DNA of 7,436 nucleotides from an uncultured Clostridia bacterium (GTDB taxonomy: Bacteria > Bacillota > Clostridia > UBA1381). The DNA lies in contig CAKSGP010000070.1 in the NCBI GenBank assembly GCA_934454745.1, positions 1 through 7,436 on the forward strand, written 5' to 3'. The translations under genes and the position numbers were made by a program. The stretch's first letter is position 1, and each line of letters begins with the position of its first letter. A model generated the notes under the pieces. That model ran no database searches. It saw only the letters and a list, made by a program, of their open reading frames with translations, and was not told the DNA's origin. Shown here piece by piece: positions 1-6,474 of this stretch.

Positions 1-523
1 TGCGGGTCCCGTGATTGCGGCAGATCCGAATCCGGCAAGACGTGCATTCGCATTGAAAAACGGTGCTGACTTTGCGTTTGATCCGCTATGTGAGGATTTT
101 GCCGATAAGGTAAAAAGCGTAACAGGCGGCGGAGTTAATGTCGCAATAGAGGTTACCGGCGTGGGTGCAGGCTTTAACGAGGCACTTGACTGCATGGCGA
201 AATTCGGTCGCGTCACACTGCTCGGCTGTACGAGAAATTCCGATTTTACGGTGGATTATTATAAAAAAATTCATGCTCCCGGTATAACAGTTATAGGTGC
301 CCACACGATGGCAAGACCGAATACAGAGTCACATCCGGGTTGGTTCACGCATCATGATGATATAAAAGCAGTGCTTAAGCTATGCGGCGGCGGCAGACTT
401 TGCCTTGAAGATATGGTAACAGAAACACACTCACCCATAGATTGTCCTGAAGTATATAAAAGGCTGATATTTGACAAGGACTTCCCCGTTGCTGTCCAGT
501 TTGATTGGAGGAAGCTCAAATGA
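1..523 (+). CDS. Zinc-type medium-chain alcohol/polyol dehydrogenase, C-terminal part (5' end outside window)
   Basis: Partial gene: the frame is open from the window edge (first full codon at 2) to the TGA at 521-523, giving about 173 residues, roughly the C-terminal half of a usual 340-360 residue protein. The visible start AGPVIAADPNPARRAFA is the second strand and helix of a Rossmann cofactor domain; the Asp ending that strand favours NAD(H) over NADP(H), as known for the family. EVTGVGAGFNEALDCM followed by GRVTLLG is the typical later part of the nucleotide-binding domain. The GroES-like domain with the catalytic zinc ligands lies upstream, so zinc dependence is inferred from similarity to sorbitol/threonine dehydrogenase-like proteins. 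The likely reaction is NAD-linked oxidation of a secondary alcohol; the substrate is unknown. The stop overlaps the next start (ATGA), so the two genes are translationally coupled. Family assignment is firm, function is not. Confidence 0.85.
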   Translation, partial: AGPVIAADPNPARRAFALKNGADFAFDPLCEDFADKVKSVTGGGVNVAIEVTGVGAGFNEALDCMAKFGRVTLLGCTRNSDFTVDYYKKIHAPGITVIGAHTMARPNTESHPGWFTHHDDIKAVLKLCGGGRLCLEDMVTETHSPIDCPEVYKRLIFDKDFPVAVQFDWRKLK

Positions 524-1527
524 GAAAAATCAAAATAGCGCAAATAGGTGCAGGTCATGATCACGCGGCAGATGTAATTTCAACATTAAAGTTGCAAAGC
601 GATATTTATGACCTTATAGGCTATGCCGTGGTTGATGGCGATGAGAAAATGTATGAAGGTGCCAAGAACGCATACGAAGGCGTTAAGAAAATGACAGTGG
701 AGGAAATCCTGAACTATCCTGACCTTGATGCAGTATGTATTGAAACCGAGGACAGACGGCTTACAGAATTTGCCATAATGGCGGCGGAAAAGGGGTTACA
801 TATACAGATAGACAAGCCAGGCAGTGAATCGGACGAGGATTTTGACAGGCTGATTGATATTGTTAAATCAAAAAATCTCGTTTTCCATATGGGATATATG
901 TACCGTTATAATCCGGCAGTTATACAGCTTAAAGAGGATATTAAATCCGGAAAGCTCGGCGAGATTTACGCAGTTGAGGCACAGATGAATTGCTTGCATA
1001 CGGCGGAAAAGAGAAAGTGGCTTGGCAATTACCCCGGAGGAATGCTGTACTTTCTTGGAAGTCACCTAATAGATTTGGTATACAGCATTTGCGGTATGCC
1101 GCAGGAGGTGATACCACTGAGTATGCCTATCGGTACTGACGGAGTCACAGCCGATGATTTCGGCATGGCGGTGTTTAAGTATAAAAACGGCGTTTCATTT
1201 GTAAAAAGTACAGCCGTTGAAATAGGCGGCTTTGAACGCAGACAGCTTGTTGTATGCGGAACGAAGGGAACGGTGGAATTAAAGCCGTTTGAAATGTGCG
1301 GCGGTAAATGTGACGGTGCTATTTCACCTCAGACGACAGGCGTTAGAGAAGCATTCGATGAAAATTGGTATGTAAATGGAGAATATCACCAAACAGCGGT
1401 GTATGGAAGATATGACGCAATGTTTCGTGCATTTGCAGCATATGTAAATGGCGAAAAGAAAAACCCATTCGATTACGAATATGAAAGAGAACTGCATAAG
1501 CTGATATTAAAGGCCTGTGCCGTATAA
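520..1527 (+). CDS. Gfo/Idh/MocA-family NAD(P)-dependent oxidoreductase
   Basis: Encodes 335 residues, the usual length. The ATG at 520 is preferred over an upstream in-frame TTG at 505 because GGAGG (507-511) sits 8 nt before it, and KIKIAQIGAGHDH is a canonical N-terminal strand plus glycine loop (GAGHDH, residues 10-15). The family's EKP motif appears as DKPG (98-101), with K99 the expected catalytic lysine. GSHLIDLVY (180-188) matches the C-terminal domain motif with H182 and D185. Known family members interconvert hydroxyl and keto groups on sugars, inositols and related compounds in the cytoplasm. At the position of the catalytic Asp of inositol dehydrogenase (four residues before the His) this protein has F178, so it is probably not a classical inositol dehydrogenase. 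Its coupling to an alcohol dehydrogenase upstream and a quinone oxidoreductase 16 nt downstream suggests a multi-step redox pathway. The substrate is not predictable. Confidence 0.9.
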   Translation: MRKIKIAQIGAGHDHAADVISTLKLQSDIYDLIGYAVVDGDEKMYEGAKNAYEGVKKMTVEEILNYPDLDAVCIETEDRRLTEFAIMAAEKGLHIQIDKPGSESDEDFDRLIDIVKSKNLVFHMGYMYRYNPAVIQLKEDIKSGKLGEIYAVEAQMNCLHTAEKRKWLGNYPGGMLYFLGSHLIDLVYSICGMPQEVIPLSMPIGTDGVTADDFGMAVFKYKNGVSFVKSTAVEIGGFERRQLVVCGTKGTVELKPFEMCGGKCDGAISPQTTGVREAFDENWYVNGEYHQTAVYGRYDAMFRAFAAYVNGEKKNPFDYEYERELHKLILKACAV

Positions 1528-1543
1528 CAGAAAGGAGAAAACA

Positions 1544-2527
1544 ATGAAAGCAATACTTGTAAATGATGACAGAAGCTTAAGATGGGACAATGTGCCTGAT
1601 CCGCAAATTAAGAGCGAGGAGGTACTTGTCGAAATTCATGCAGCGGCATTAAATCGTGCTGATTTAATGCAGCGTGAGGGAGATTATCCCCCTCCCCCGG
1701 GATGCCCGGATTGGATGGGACTTGAAATTGCCGGCGTAATCGTTGAAATGGGTGACGAAGCAAAGGCAAAATCAAATTGGAAGATAGGCGATGAGGTATG
1801 TGCACTATTGGGCGGCGGCGGATACGCTGAATATGCCGCTGTAAAATATGATATGCTTATGCCTGTACCGAAAAACTGTACAATGGTTGAAGCTGCGGCA
1901 ATTCCTGAAGCATTTGCAACAGCATATCTTAACCTTTTCTACGAAGGCGGAATCAAAGAGGGTAACACACTTCTTATGAATGCAGGTGCATCAGGTCTTG
2001 CAAGTGTAATTATACCTATGGCAAAGGCATTTGGCGCAAGAGTTATTACTACTGTTCTTACAGATGAGATTGCAGACTCAATAAAGCATCTAAACGCAGA
2101 CAGAGTTGTTGTAACCACAAAAGAGGATATTGCACAAGTACTTAAGGAAGAGCTTGATGCAGGTCACGGCGTTGATGTTGCAATTGACTGTCTTGGCGGT
2201 GAGGTTATGGGTAAGTGCATACATTATTTGACACACGGTGCAAGATGGATTATGATTGCAGCGTTGGCAGGACAGAAAACAGAAATCGATCTTAAGAATA
2301 TTTATGTAAGAAACGTAAGAATTGTCGGAAGCACACTACGTTCAAGAACTCCTGCTGTTAAGGCACAGATTTTGGCTGAGCTTGTCCAAAAGGTATTCCC
2401 CAAAATTGAGAGTGGCGAGGTTAAGCCGACAATCTATAAGACTCTGCCCATAACAGAGGCAGAGGCGGCACACGACATTTTGTATAAGGGACAGAATGTC
2501 GGAAAGGTTGTTCTTACAGTAAAGTGA
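1544..2527 (+). CDS. PIG3-type NAD(P)H quinone oxidoreductase (zinc-free MDR family)
   Basis: Encodes 327 residues, the normal full length for this group. The ATG at 1544 is preceded by AAAGGAG (1531-1537); an in-frame GTG at 1517 lies inside the previous gene and would add a non-conserved extension. The N-terminal domain contains ALNRADLMQREGDYPPPPG (residues 35-53), a hallmark of the PIG3/TP53I3-like quinone oxidoreductase group. The nucleotide-binding loop is NAGASGLA (146-153), followed by MAKAFGARV. The zinc-ligand cysteines of alcohol dehydrogenases are absent, so this is the zinc-independent quinone/enone reductase type. Relatives reduce quinones or alpha,beta-unsaturated ketones with NAD(P)H in the cytoplasm. 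It is last in the operon and is followed by a strong terminator. In this setting it may reduce an enone intermediate from the dehydrogenases upstream, but that is inference. Confidence 0.88.
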   Translation: MKAILVNDDRSLRWDNVPDPQIKSEEVLVEIHAAALNRADLMQREGDYPPPPGCPDWMGLEIAGVIVEMGDEAKAKSNWKIGDEVCALLGGGGYAEYAAVKYDMLMPVPKNCTMVEAAAIPEAFATAYLNLFYEGGIKEGNTLLMNAGASGLASVIIPMAKAFGARVITTVLTDEIADSIKHLNADRVVVTTKEDIAQVLKEELDAGHGVDVAIDCLGGEVMGKCIHYLTHGARWIMIAALAGQKTEIDLKNIYVRNVRIVGSTLRSRTPAVKAQILAELVQKVFPKIESGEVKPTIYKTLPITEAEAAHDILYKGQNVGKVVLTVK

Positions 2528-2601
2528 GTGAGTTTGAAATAATCCCCACAGAGTATTGCAAGTCGGTTTTTCCTGAAAGTATGATCTTTCAAAATTGCAG
2601 T

Positions 2602-2640
2602 AAAGTGTGTGTTGCCTAACGCAACACGCACTTTTTTCTT
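2602..2640 (+). terminator. Intrinsic terminator of the oxidoreductase operon
   Basis: A 14-bp stem, AAAGTGTGTGTTGC (2602-2615) pairing with GCAACACGCACTTT (2621-2634) with one G-U wobble, closes a 5-nt loop. It runs into TTTTTTCTT. It lies about 75 nt after the quinone oxidoreductase stop codon. The flanking CTGAAAG (2573-2579) and CTTTCAG (2638-2644) could form an additional outer pairing. Confidence 0.92.
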
Positions 2641-2647
2641 TCAGATA

Positions 2648-2697
2648 TAGACTTTTTTTATAAAATGTGATATAATTTCATAAAACATTATGGGAGG
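2648..2697 (+). promoter_or_regulatory. Promoter and ribosome binding site of the nuclease gene
   Basis: A sigma-A type promoter: TATAAT at 2671-2676 with an extended -10 TG at 2668-2669, and a 4/6 -35 match TAGACT at 2648-2653, spacing 17. Transcription should start near 2683. GGGAGG (2692-2697) lies 6 nt before the ATG at 2704, so the 5' leader is only about 20 nt. The -35 begins just 7 nt after the preceding terminator's T-run. No operator dyad is evident. Confidence 0.8.
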
Positions 2698-2703
2698 TAC
2701 GAA

Positions 2704-3945
2704 ATGAAAAAATCCAGCCTTTTAGCTCTAATTCTTATTATAATAAGCATGTTTAACTTCTCCCCTGCTATTTTAGCAAATGATACATCTGATGTTGTGG
2801 TAATCCTGCAAATAAACAATCCCATAATGGAGGTAAATGGCAAAAAAACTGAAATTGATGCAGGAGCAGGCACAAAACCAATAATAAAAAACGAACGTAC
2901 ATTAGTACCCATCAGGGCAATAATAGAGGCGTTTGGCGGAAATGTAGACTGGGATGCAAGCACGCAAAGAGTGCTATTAACAATGGAGGACGATACCATA
3001 AGCCTGTTTATAAACAGCACTGTGGCATATTTAAATAACAAACCCGAAACTCTTGATACACCGCCTTCAATCATAAATGATCGCACAATGCTCCCCATTC
3101 GTTTTATAGCTGAGGGGTTTAATCTGGGTGTAGCCTGGGACAGTGACAAAGAAACCGTATCAATTATAAAAAACACATTTGACGATCGGGAATATAACAC
3201 TCTGATGAGTATGCTTCCTGTCTATTCAGGCAAAGCATATACGTATATTAACAATAATAAGCCCTTTTTTAAGGACTATGAAATTATAACAGGCTCTTTT
3301 GAGTATTACAGTGACCTTGACGAGTTGGGCAGATGCGATGTGTGCTTTGCATCAATAGCACCTGATTTAATGCCCACAGAAGAACGGGAGAGCATAAGCT
3401 CCGTAATTCCAACAGGTTGGATAAATGCTAATTACGACGGCATAGACGGAGGGTATCTTTATAATCGATGTCATCTGATAGGCTTCCAGCTTACAGGCGA
3501 AAATGCAAATAATCGAAATCTGATTACAGGCACACGATATATGAATGTTGACGGAATGTTGCCCTTTGAAAACCAAACGGCAGACTATATAGACAAAACG
3601 GGAAACCACGTTCTCTACCGTTCCACCCCTGTTTTTACAGGGAGTAATCTTGTTGCTGACGGTGTGCTGTTAGAGGCATACTCTGTTGAGGATAAAGGTG
3701 ACGGAATATCCTTCTGTGTGTTCTGCTACAATGTTCAGCCACAGATTAAAATTGATTATCTAACAGGAGCGAGCTCTCTTGAGGGCATAATTTCAGACAA
3801 AACCGATTACAACTTGGTATATCGCACACCCTCAGGAAAAAGATACCATTACGATCCTGAATGTGGCGGCAAAAACAGCTATGAAATATCTTTAACAGAA
3901 GCAAAGTCCGCAGGTCTTACACCGTGCGGAAAATGTGCTAAATAA
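2704..3945 (+). CDS. Secreted DNA/RNA non-specific endonuclease (EndA/NUC1-type) with stalk domain and Cys-rich tail
   Basis: Encodes 413 residues in three parts. First is a signal peptide (KK, then a hydrophobic stretch, with likely cleavage after AILA, residue 25) with no lipobox. Residues ~32-155 form a copper amine oxidase N-terminal-like stalk domain with two repeats of the motif RTLVPIR (65-71) and RTMLPIR (127-133), each followed by V-x-W-D. Residues ~170-360 are the nuclease. NRCHLIG (254-260) matches the DRGH motif of pneumococcal EndA with H257 as general base. NRNLITGTRYMN (270-281) places N272 and N281 at the spacing of EndA N182 and N191 (the Mg ligand). FCYNVQP and DYLTG match conserved C-terminal strands. 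A final segment with H382, C387, C408 and C411 resembles a small zinc-binding tail. It is expected outside the cell, degrading extracellular nucleic acid for nutrition or competition. The gene is monocistronic, with its own promoter and terminator. The Asp-to-Asn and Gly-to-Cys changes in the DRGH motif are notable but probably common in this clostridial subgroup. Confidence 0.88.
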   Translation: MKKSSLLALILIIISMFNFSPAILANDTSDVVVILQINNPIMEVNGKKTEIDAGAGTKPIIKNERTLVPIRAIIEAFGGNVDWDASTQRVLLTMEDDTISLFINSTVAYLNNKPETLDTPPSIINDRTMLPIRFIAEGFNLGVAWDSDKETVSIIKNTFDDREYNTLMSMLPVYSGKAYTYINNNKPFFKDYEIITGSFEYYSDLDELGRCDVCFASIAPDLMPTEERESISSVIPTGWINANYDGIDGGYLYNRCHLIGFQLTGENANNRNLITGTRYMNVDGMLPFENQTADYIDKTGNHVLYRSTPVFTGSNLVADGVLLEAYSVEDKGDGISFCVFCYNVQPQIKIDYLTGASSLEGIISDKTDYNLVYRTPSGKRYHYDPECGGKNSYEISLTEAKSAGLTPCGKCAK

Positions 3946-4005
3946 GAATACATTAGTCGATTTACACATTAAAAGAAAAATTTTAATAAAAAACTATGCT
4001 TAAAA

Positions 4006-4014
4006 TGATATAAT
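4006..4014 (+). promoter_or_regulatory. Possible extended -10 promoter ahead of the hairpin
   Basis: TGATATAAT is a perfect extended -10, identical to the one in front of the nuclease gene, and both sit in a TAAAATG...ATATAATTT context. No good -35 is seen at 16-18 nt upstream, where the sequence is AT-rich. Initiation near 4021 would give an RNA only about 50 nt long before the terminator. It may be fortuitous in such AT-rich DNA. Confidence 0.4.
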
Positions 4015-4030
4015 TTATCTACCGAGTAGC

Positions 4031-4073
4031 AGTAATGCGTAAGTCCGTATATAGGTCTTACGCATTATTTTTC
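4031..4073 (+). terminator. Intrinsic terminator downstream of the nuclease gene
   Basis: A perfect 11-bp stem, TAATGCGTAAG (4033-4043) with CTTACGCATTA (4057-4067), extends inward by CC/GG after a T-T mismatch and ends in TTTTT (4068-4072). Orientation fits the + strand nuclease transcript, whose stop is about 85 nt upstream. Read on the minus strand the same hairpin follows queE but lacks a U-run after it, so it should be weak at best for the que operon. Confidence 0.82.
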
Positions 4074-4110
4074 GTTATTATATTTGAATTTCATCCGGTC
4101 CACATCGTTA

Positions 4111-4794
4111 TTATACTCCGCGCATATTGGGGTCCCATATTACCTTATGCATTTGAATCTGGAACTGCACATCCTTTAGGACAGGATCCTGCATAAACCT
4201 GTCAATAACATCTGCAAGTTCGAAACTTCCAAATACTACTCCAACAAAAATATGAGGTGCGTTATCCCCGTATTTTACGGCTGTATCATGGGCAAACCCT
4301 ACGGCAACCTCTAAATCCTCCTCCGAACCGATTACAAGCTTTAAAACGTCGCGTTTTTTAAGATTATCAAAATTTGAAAGACGCATTTTATACATTTCAC
4401 CGCTTGAAGGAAGCTTAAAATCAACTGTAAAAAACAGATTGTTTTCATACTCTATCATATCACGGAATGCTACAATATCACAAGAGCCGTTTGTTTCTAT
4501 ATTCACTTCAAAATCCATTTCACACAGTCTGTTAACAAGCCTGATTGATTCGGGGAATAACAAGGGTTCACCGCCTGTTAATGTAACTCGTCTATAATTC
4601 CTGTTAACATACGAAAGAATTTGGTTTATACCCATCTCCTTAGGCGGTGTGTCACTGCATTTTGCATCTATGGCATATAGAGAGTCACAATAGGAGCATC
4701 GCAGATTACAGCCGAACACACGAATAAATGTACATAGCTTACCGGCACGTATCCCCTCTCCGTCAATACTGTCAAATATTTCGGATATAAGCAT
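4111..4794 (-). CDS. queE: 7-carboxy-7-deazaguanine synthase (radical SAM)
   Basis: QueE converts 6-carboxy-5,6,7,8-tetrahydropterin to 7-carboxy-7-deazaguanine (CDG), the ring-contraction step of queuosine precursor synthesis, using a 4Fe-4S cluster, SAM and Mg2+. The ATG at 4794 is chosen over in-frame ATG 4803 and GTG 4821: AAGGA lies 8 nt upstream, and the resulting start MLISEIFDSIDGEG matches the family's usual beginning. That gives 227 residues. The cluster motif is C29-N-L-R-C33-S-Y-C36, and TGGEP (73-77) is the SAM-contacting loop. The C-terminal segment QIQMHKVIWDPNMRGV is typical. It is the last gene of the minus-strand operon, 41 nt after queD, and is not followed by a clear minus-strand terminator. 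Confidence 0.95.
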   Translation of the reverse strand: MLISEIFDSIDGEGIRAGKLCTFIRVFGCNLRCSYCDSLYAIDAKCSDTPPKEMGINQILSYVNRNYRRVTLTGGEPLLFPESIRLVNRLCEMDFEVNIETNGSCDIVAFRDMIEYENNLFFTVDFKLPSSGEMYKMRLSNFDNLKKRDVLKLVIGSEEDLEVAVGFAHDTAVKYGDNAPHIFVGVVFGSFELADVIDRFMQDPVLKDVQFQIQMHKVIWDPNMRGV

Positions 4795-4835
4795 AAATCC
4801 CATCCTTCCCCAAAAAGTCACTTATCCTTTGCGAT

Positions 4836-5168
4836 TTATTTAATATAGCTTGCAATGTTGTCTATGCTCTCCTGGACATCAACCCTGAAGCAATAAGGCT
4901 CAAGGCTGTCGCAGATATATTTCGCAAGATTTTCAGCCGTTGGATTAAAATCCACAATATCATTTATTACCTTGTGGTCAAACTTATCCTGTATAGCCTT
5001 TTTTATATGGGTAAAATCCATAACCATACCGTCCGGGTTAAGAGTTTCCGAACGCAGATATACATCTATTATCCAGTTATGACCGTGGAGGCAGGTGCAT
5101 TTTGATTCATAGCTTAAATCAAGCTTGTGTGCCGCAGAAATCTCGATTCTTTTCTTTACTTCATACAT
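4836..5168 (-). CDS. queD: 6-carboxy-5,6,7,8-tetrahydropterin synthase
   Basis: QueD converts 7,8-dihydroneopterin triphosphate to 6-carboxy-tetrahydropterin, feeding QueE. The 110-residue product shows the PTPS-fold signature: zinc ligands H14, H28 and H30 (SAAHK and LHGHNW), C24 as the catalytic cysteine four residues before HGH, and DHKVIND with H65 of the catalytic dyad. The ATG at 5168 is chosen because the frame's upstream extension lies inside queC and the family starts right before the strand VKKRIEISAAH; GGAGAG (5182-5177) stands 8 nt before it. Its first 8 nt overlap the end of queC, implying translational coupling. The catalytic cysteine and histidine spacing agrees with QueD rather than with eukaryotic-type PTPS. 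Confidence 0.95.
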   Translation of the reverse strand: MYEVKKRIEISAAHKLDLSYESKCTCLHGHNWIIDVYLRSETLNPDGMVMDFTHIKKAIQDKFDHKVINDIVDFNPTAENLAKYICDSLEPYCFRVDVQESIDNIASYIK

Positions 5169-5823
5169 TATTTTTTCTCTCCATATACTTTTCATAGCCA
5201 CGTCTGCGTAAATTGCACGCCGGGCAATTACCGCAACCCTCGCCAAGAACTCCGTTATAGCAGGTAAGTGTTTTGTTATATATAATATCAAGAACGCCTA
5301 AATTATCCGCAAGCTCCCAGGTCTGGGACTTATCAAGCCACATAAGAGGCGTATGAATAACGAAACCGTAATCCATTGCAAGATTAAGTGTAACATTCAA
5401 GGATTTTACAAATACGTCACGGCAATCGGGATAGCCTGAAAAATCAGTCTGGCAAACTCCCGTTACAAGGTCAGTTATACCATGAGTTTTTGCGTATATT
5501 GCCGCATAAGATATAAAGAGTAAATTTCTGCCCTCAACAAAGGTATTAGGCGGAGTACCCTCCGGCTTGTCCGTATCAACAGGTATATCTGTGCGTGTAA
5601 GGGCATTTGCACTTAGCTGGTTTATTATAGGCGTAGGTATTACCTCGTATGCAATCCCTGCACTCTCGCAGATGTCCTTTGCGCAATCAAGCTCTTTTTT
5701 ATGCCTTTGACCGTAATCAAATCCGATTGCGGATACGTTTTCTTTTCCAAATCTGTCTATTGCCCAGAACATACACGTTGTACTGTCCTGACCGCCTGAC
5801 AATATTACCAATGCTTTTCTCAT
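5161..5823 (-). CDS. queC: 7-cyano-7-deazaguanine (preQ0) synthase
   Basis: QueC is an ATP-dependent ligase turning 7-carboxy-7-deazaguanine and ammonia into preQ0. The start ATG at 5823 follows GGAGG (5834-5830) by 6 nt and opens MRKALVILSGGQDSTT, where SGGQDS (9-14) is the PP-loop ATP-binding motif of N-type ATP pyrophosphatases. A longer reading from upstream would run into the spacer and lacks conservation. Further family blocks are FDYGQRH, FVEGRN and GVCQTDFSGYPDCR. The C-terminal zinc site is C188, C197, C200 and C203. Length 220 residues is standard. Its stop overlaps the queD start. It is separated from queF by 149 nt, unlike the tight spacing elsewhere in the operon. Confidence 0.96.
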   Translation of the reverse strand: MRKALVILSGGQDSTTCMFWAIDRFGKENVSAIGFDYGQRHKKELDCAKDICESAGIAYEVIPTPIINQLSANALTRTDIPVDTDKPEGTPPNTFVEGRNLLFISYAAIYAKTHGITDLVTGVCQTDFSGYPDCRDVFVKSLNVTLNLAMDYGFVIHTPLMWLDKSQTWELADNLGVLDIIYNKTLTCYNGVLGEGCGNCPACNLRRRGYEKYMERKNNV

Positions 5824-5972
5824 CTTAATCCTCCATTCCGTCGCCAAGCGGCGGCACAAATCTAACGTAAACAAGCAATCATGTCGCTCGGAAGACTGTC
5901 GCTGACGTATGTGTATACTTCAAGGCAGGCTTCAAAGATGTGATGCGACGTTTATTTTTCACGTTATACCGC
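5824..5972 (-). other. 149-nt spacer with nested inverted repeats ahead of queC (possible structured leader or dispersed repeat)
   Basis: There is no ORF or known RNA here. In minus-strand order, TAACGT (5966-5961) can pair with ACGTTA (5868-5863). Inside that, GTCGC (5949-5945) can pair with GCGAC (5887-5883), and a second copy of GCGAC lies at 5902-5898. GTAT-ACAC-ATAC (5918-5907) can form a small hairpin. After the outer pair, CGCC-GCTT-GGCG (5853-5842) makes a GC-rich hairpin ending 7 nt before the queC GGAGG. A lone TATAAC (5968-5963) just after the queF stop lacks a convincing -35. The other gene gaps in this operon are at most about 40 nt, so the spacer is exceptional. The pairings are short and could be chance. 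Confidence 0.4.
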
Positions 5973-6449
5973 TCAAACTATCGGCAGTGTTAAAAATAAT
6001 CTTTCCTCTGCAAGTTTTTCATATTTTGTACCTTTTTTTCCATAATTTGCAAACGGGTGAATTGAAATTCCGCCTCGGGGGGTGAATATTCCTTTAACCT
6101 CAAGATATTTTGGTTCCATAAGCTTAACAAGGTCCTTCATAATTATATTTACACAGTCCTCGTGGAAATCGCCCCTGTTTCTGAAGCTGAAAAGATACAA
6201 CTTTAAGGACTTGGATTCTACCATCTTAACGTCCGGGATATAGTTAATCTTAATCTCAGCAAAATCCGGCTGACCTGTGATGGGGCAAAGGCTTGTAAAC
6301 TCCGGACAGTTAAAAGTAACCATATAATCATTTTCCTGATGCTTGTTTACAAAGGTTTCAAGAACTTCCGGTGCATAATCATCCCGATACAGCGTCTTTT
6401 TATTTCCTAAAAGGGTTAAACCCTCTGTTTCTTTTTCATTTCTCGGCAT
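5973..6449 (-). CDS. queF: NADPH-dependent 7-cyano-7-deazaguanine reductase
   Basis: QueF reduces the nitrile of preQ0 to the amine of preQ1 with two NADPH. The 158-residue product is the short, unimodular (Bacillus-type) form. FTSLCPITGQPDF (51-63) supplies the nucleophile C55 and the general acid D62, and the QueF signature ESKSLKLYLFSFRN (78-91) is complete, followed by H96 and E97. These positions coincide with those of the B. subtilis enzyme. The ATG at 6449 has AAGGA about 10 nt upstream. It lies 25 nt after the tyrA stop. QueF normally acts after QueC, yet here its gene comes first in the que block. Confidence 0.96.
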   Translation of the reverse strand: MPRNEKETEGLTLLGNKKTLYRDDYAPEVLETFVNKHQENDYMVTFNCPEFTSLCPITGQPDFAEIKINYIPDVKMVESKSLKLYLFSFRNRGDFHEDCVNIIMKDLVKLMEPKYLEVKGIFTPRGGISIHPFANYGKKGTKYEKLAEERLFLTLPIV

Positions 6450-6474
6450 AATAAATCATTCCTTATTTTATATG

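Noticed and set aside
2574..2591. Small hairpin TGAAAG-TATGAT-CTTTCA after the quinone oxidoreductase gene
   Set aside because: It is a 6-bp AT-rich stem with no T-run, just upstream of a much stronger terminator; too weak to call as a separate element.
2688..3200. Long minus-strand open frame (170 codons) opposite the nuclease gene
   Set aside because: It lies wholly antisense to the signal peptide and stalk domain, has no good ribosome binding site, and its translation is low-complexity hydrophobic with no recognisable family.
4505..4821. Longer QueE starting at GTG 4821 or ATG 4803
   Set aside because: Both lack properly spaced ribosome binding sites and add residues outside the family's conserved start MLISEIF.
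6449..6474. Search for a preQ1 riboswitch before queF
   Set aside because: The gap is only 25 nt and holds just the ribosome binding site; no preQ1-I hairpin with the A-rich tail is present. A riboswitch, if any, would be upstream of the window.
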